A stretch of DNA of 8,187 nt from Bacillota bacterium (GTDB taxonomy: Bacteria > Bacillota > Clostridia > Peptostreptococcales > Anaerovoracaceae). The first letter of the stretch is position 1. Each line of letters starts with the position of its first letter. Positions 5,681-8,187 of this stretch are shown here, one piece after another. The DNA is taken from positions 1-8,187 of the forward strand of contig JABUTE010000217.1 of the NCBI GenBank assembly GCA_021443825.1, in the 5' to 3' direction. The notes below the pieces were generated by a model. It was not told where the DNA came from and made no database searches. It saw nothing but the letters and a program-made list of their open reading frames with translations. The position numbers and the translations under genes were made by a program.

Positions 5681-6808
5681 ATGCAGAATAAGTTTTTCCC
5701 TGAGATCAAGAATAAGTTCGGCTTCGGCCTGATGAGACTGCCCCTTCTGGACGCAGAAGACACCACCGCCATCGACATCGAGCAGATGAAGAAGATGGTC
5801 GACCTGTTTATCGAAAGAGGCTTCAACTATTTCGATACAGCCCACCCTTATCACAAGACCTGCAGCGAGACGGCGGTCAAGGCAGCTCTCACCAGCCGCT
5901 ACAGCAGAGATCAGTACATCCTGACCAACAAGCTGTCCCAGACCTTCTTCGAGACCGAAGAAGAGGTTCGTCCCCTCATCGAGAGCCAGCTTGAGGCCTG
6001 CGGCGTCGAATATTTCGACTTTCTGCTGATGCACGCCCAGAACAAGACCAATTTCGAAAAGTACAAGAAGTGCAGAGCCTACGAGATCGGCTTCGAGCTG
6101 AAGAAGGAAGGCAAAGTAAAGCATGTAGGTCTTTCCTTCCACGATACTGCCGATGTTCTGGACAACATCCTCACCACCTATCCCGAGGTGGAGGTGGTTC
6201 AGCTGCAGTTCAACTATTTCGACTACGAGAGCGACACCGTGCAGAGCAGAAAGTGCTACGAGGTCTGCGAAAAGCACGGCAAGCCGGTCATCGTTATGGA
6301 GCCCATCCGCGGCGGCAATCTGATCAAGCTGCCCGACGATGCGGAAGAGCTGGTCAAGGCTGCCGGCATCGGCAAGGCTGAGCTGGCCATCCGCTATGCA
6401 GCCAGCTTCGACAATATCATGATGGTGCTGTCGGGCATGCATTGCATCGAGGATATGGATATGAACACCGCCTTTATGGCAGATTTCAAGCCGCTCAGCG
6501 ACGAGGAGATGGCTCTGGCTGCAAAGGTGGCCGAATGCATCAAGTCCAAGATGGTGGTTCCCTGCACCGGCTGCCGCTACTGCGTTGACGGCTGCCCCAT
6601 GCAGATCAGCATTCCCGATCTGTTCACCTGCCTCAACTCCAACAACATGTTCAAGGATTGGCCCTCCAAGGCCTATTATTCCGCTCGCACGGCGGGCAAG
6701 GGCAAGGCTTCTGACTGCGTTGCCTGCGGTCAGTGCGAGGGCGTATGCCCCCAGAATCTGAAGATCATCGATCTGCTGAAGGATGTTGCCGCAGCCTTCG
6801 AGCAGTAA
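5681..6808 (+). CDS. Aldo/keto reductase with C-terminal double 4Fe-4S ferredoxin domain (COG1453 type)
   Basis: Predicted NAD(P)H- or ferredoxin-linked oxidoreductase of 375 residues. The aldo/keto reductase barrel spans about 10-285, with the catalytic tetrad D52 and Y57 (in FDTAHPY), K84 (TNKL) and H118 (LLMHAQN). HVGLSFHD (148-155) and a GG-x-L segment near 211-214 fit the family. The tail holds two CxxCxxCxxxC clusters, C295/C298/C301/C305 and C346/C349/C352/C356, each ending in proline, the bacterial 2[4Fe-4S] ferredoxin pattern. This architecture is common in anaerobes and largely uncharacterised; the tail probably passes electrons between the barrel and a ferredoxin. Substrate unknown. 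AAAGGA (5668-5673) precedes the ATG by seven bases. It follows the M20A peptidase by 28 bases and ends before a terminator at 6838-6870, so the two form the core of the transcript. A link to peptide breakdown products is inference from position only. Confidence 0.9.
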   Translation: MQNKFFPEIKNKFGFGLMRLPLLDAEDTTAIDIEQMKKMVDLFIERGFNYFDTAHPYHKTCSETAVKAALTSRYSRDQYILTNKLSQTFFETEEEVRPLIESQLEACGVEYFDFLLMHAQNKTNFEKYKKCRAYEIGFELKKEGKVKHVGLSFHDTADVLDNILTTYPEVEVVQLQFNYFDYESDTVQSRKCYEVCEKHGKPVIVMEPIRGGNLIKLPDDAEELVKAAGIGKAELAIRYAASFDNIMMVLSGMHCIEDMDMNTAFMADFKPLSDEEMALAAKVAECIKSKMVVPCTGCRYCVDGCPMQISIPDLFTCLNSNNMFKDWPSKAYYSARTAGKGKASDCVACGQCEGVCPQNLKIIDLLKDVAAAFEQ

Positions 6809-6837
6809 TCGAGTGCTTCTGTTTCAACGGTAACCCG

Positions 6838-6870
6838 GGAGGATGGCTTCAACGCCATCCTCCTTTCTTG
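6838..6870 (+). terminator. Intrinsic terminator after the aldo/keto reductase gene
   Basis: GGAGGATGGC (6838-6847) and GCCATCCTCC (6854-6863) form a perfect 10-bp stem with a 6-base loop, followed by TTTCTTG. It starts 29 bases after the reductase stop. Only 33 bases separate the stem from the ATG of the next gene, and they hold its AAGGA but no promoter. The MFS gene is therefore expressed by read-through, by regulated antitermination, or from a promoter lying over the terminator. Confidence 0.8.
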
Positions 6871-6896
6871 CGAATCGGACCGAAAAGGATGAACCT

Positions 6897-8099
6897 ATGT
6901 TTGATCAGTTAAAAAGTGTCTATAAAGAGGATACCCGGTATAAAAACCTGCTGCTGGCCATCGTTTTGACCGGCCTTGCCTACGGCATCTACAAGGGCGT
7001 TATCGACAACTATCTGGCCGAGGTGGTCGGCATGAGCCCCTTCAGCAAGGGGGTTTCTGAATTTTTCCGGGAGCTGCCCGGTCTTCTGCTGGTGGGTATT
7101 CTGGCTGTTTTTTATACCTTCTCTGCCGAAAAGCTGTATAAGCTGGGTGCTGTCATCATGGTGGCCGGCATGACGCTGCAGGCGGTGATCCCGCCGGTTA
7201 CCGGGCTGGTGGTTCTGGCGACCTTCCTCTATTCCATCGGTGATCACATTCAGCTGGGCATGAAGAGCGCCATCTCGCTGCAGTATTCCAAAGAGGGAAA
7301 GGGCGGTCAGGCGCTGGGCTACAATAGCGCCAGCAATCAGGTGGGCTCGCTGCTGGGCTATCTGGTCATTTGGATCTCTTTGTCGCTTCTTGGAAGCCAG
7401 CGTCCCTACAAGGCATTTTTCGCTGTTTCTGCGGTGCTGATGGTCATCGCCATGTTCTCCAGCTTCGGTCTGGATTCCAGCACCAGTCAGGATAAGAGCA
7501 AGAGCCGCTTTTATTTCGATAAGAAGTATTCCAAGTTCTACATGCTGGAGATCTTCTACGGCGCAAGAAAGCAGGTGTTCTTCACCTTCGGCCCCTATGT
7601 GCTGATCCTGTTCTACGGGGCCGATGCCAAGGTCATCACCGCGCTGCATGCCATCTCGGCGGTGGCCTGCTTCTTCCTGGCGCCTCTGGTGGGAAAGCTG
7701 ATCGACCGGGCTGGCTACCGCATCGTCATGATCATGGATACGGTGATCCTGGTGGGGGTCTGCCTGTGCTACGGCTATGCCCATAAGATCTTCCCCATGA
7801 ATGTGGCGTTCATCGTCTGCTGCATCAACTACCTGCTGGATTCGGTCATTTCGCTGGCTTCCATGGCAAGCAATGTCTATGTGCAGGATATTTCGGATAA
7901 CCAGGAGGAGATGCGGGCGACCATCTCCACCGGCGTTTCGGTCAATCATCTGATCACCATTCTGATCGCTCTGTTCGGCGGATGGATCTGGGAGACGCTG
8001 GGCATGGAGACGCTGTTCATCCTCTCGGCAGTGCTGGGCCTTTGCAACAGCGCCTACGCCGCCACCATCAAGACAGGTCGCCCGAAGAAGAAGGCGTAG
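6897..8099 (+). CDS. Major facilitator superfamily transporter
   Basis: Twelve-helix MFS permease of 400 residues in the cytoplasmic membrane; substrate unknown. Hydrophobic segments lie at about 17-36, 60-76, 82-100, 103-118, 144-166, 172-191, 216-240, 246-264, 276-295, 300-322, 345-364 and 371-388. A charged loop (194-213) falls between the two six-helix halves. GKLIDRAGYR (266-275) is the MFS motif-A equivalent between helices 8 and 9. The cytoplasmic tail is lysine-rich (KTGRPKKKA). The frame is open from an ATG at 6843, but that codon is inside the terminator hairpin and the added residues are not membrane-like. The ATG at 6897 has AGGA seven bases upstream and gives the usual short cytoplasmic lead. 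Position after a peptidase and a reductase hints at uptake of a peptide or an amino acid derivative, or export of a product; this is not shown by the sequence. Confidence 0.88.
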   Translation: MFDQLKSVYKEDTRYKNLLLAIVLTGLAYGIYKGVIDNYLAEVVGMSPFSKGVSEFFRELPGLLLVGILAVFYTFSAEKLYKLGAVIMVAGMTLQAVIPPVTGLVVLATFLYSIGDHIQLGMKSAISLQYSKEGKGGQALGYNSASNQVGSLLGYLVIWISLSLLGSQRPYKAFFAVSAVLMVIAMFSSFGLDSSTSQDKSKSRFYFDKKYSKFYMLEIFYGARKQVFFTFGPYVLILFYGADAKVITALHAISAVACFFLAPLVGKLIDRAGYRIVMIMDTVILVGVCLCYGYAHKIFPMNVAFIVCCINYLLDSVISLASMASNVYVQDISDNQEEMRATISTGVSVNHLITILIALFGGWIWETLGMETLFILSAVLGLCNSAYAATIKTGRPKKKA

Positions 8100-8112
8100 G
8101 GTGGAGAAGGGT

Positions 8113-8178
8113 CGGAGCGGGAGCCTTTGCAAAGCCGCGCTCGCTTCGCCGTGAGCTCCATCGGCTCCGTTCTTGCTT
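8113..8178 (+). terminator. Possible branched terminator-like structure after the MFS gene
   Basis: CGGAGC (8113-8118) can pair with GCTCCG (8164-8169), and GGAGC (8120-8124) with GCTCC (8155-8159). The GC-rich inside contains the self-complementary CTTTGCAAAG (8125-8134). The outer stem is followed by TTCTTGCTT, only moderately T-rich. It begins 14 bases after the MFS stop, so it is well placed for a terminator, but the long interior makes it weaker than the one at 6838. Nothing coding is recognised in 8100-8187. Confidence 0.35.
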
Positions 8179-8187
8179 ACGCGGGCG

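Noticed and set aside
6909..8132. Leftward 407-codon open frame opposite the MFS gene
   Set aside because: Translation is rich in H, Q, D and R with no domain features, the mirror of a hydrophobic membrane protein. The rightward frame is clearly a transporter.

Overview
The window looks like chromosomal DNA from a Gram-positive anaerobe of the class Clostridia, plausibly an Oscillospiraceae-like gut organism. The reasons are strong GGAGG-type ribosome binding sites, a Clostridia-like mix of CGC and AGA arginine codons in GC-rich genes, an azlCD branched-chain amino acid exporter pair, and an aldo/keto reductase carrying a ferredoxin-like double 4Fe-4S tail, a form common in anaerobes. The family-level placement is an inference. 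Eight complete protein genes are supported.

Left part (1-830): a complete MntA/HepT toxin-antitoxin pair is read leftward (mntA 748-461, hepT 471-136, overlapping by 11 bases). It ends at a good intrinsic terminator at 101-125. This stretch is visibly more AT-rich than the following genes and may be a later arrival.

Middle-left (831-3018): a leftward two-gene unit. Its first gene encodes a short trigger factor that lacks the ribosome-binding domain and keeps only the FKBP-type isomerase and chaperone domains. The second encodes an M20D amidohydrolase. The 64-base gap holds a strong GC hairpin with a run of nine cytosines on the coding strand. A good sigma-A-type promoter lies just upstream of the short trigger factor.

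Middle (3154-4177): azlC and azlD, read rightward and overlapping by 11 bases, diverge from the trigger factor unit. The candidate promoters share their -35 region, and an inverted hexamer pair is centred on it.

Right part (4294-8099): a second, unrelated M20 peptidase (M20A, carboxypeptidase S/dipeptidase-like), a COG1453-type aldo/keto reductase, a perfect 10-bp-stem terminator, then a 12-helix MFS transporter that starts only 34 bases after the stem.

Taken together the locus looks like a peptide or N-acyl amino acid utilisation neighbourhood: two metallo-hydrolases that release amino acids, a branched-chain amino acid exporter, a redox enzyme and a transporter of unknown substrate. The least ordinary item is the pairing of a ribosome-untethered trigger factor with an M20D hydrolase. 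No phage, CRISPR, rRNA, tRNA or insertion sequence was seen. No gene-free stretch exceeds 300 bases.
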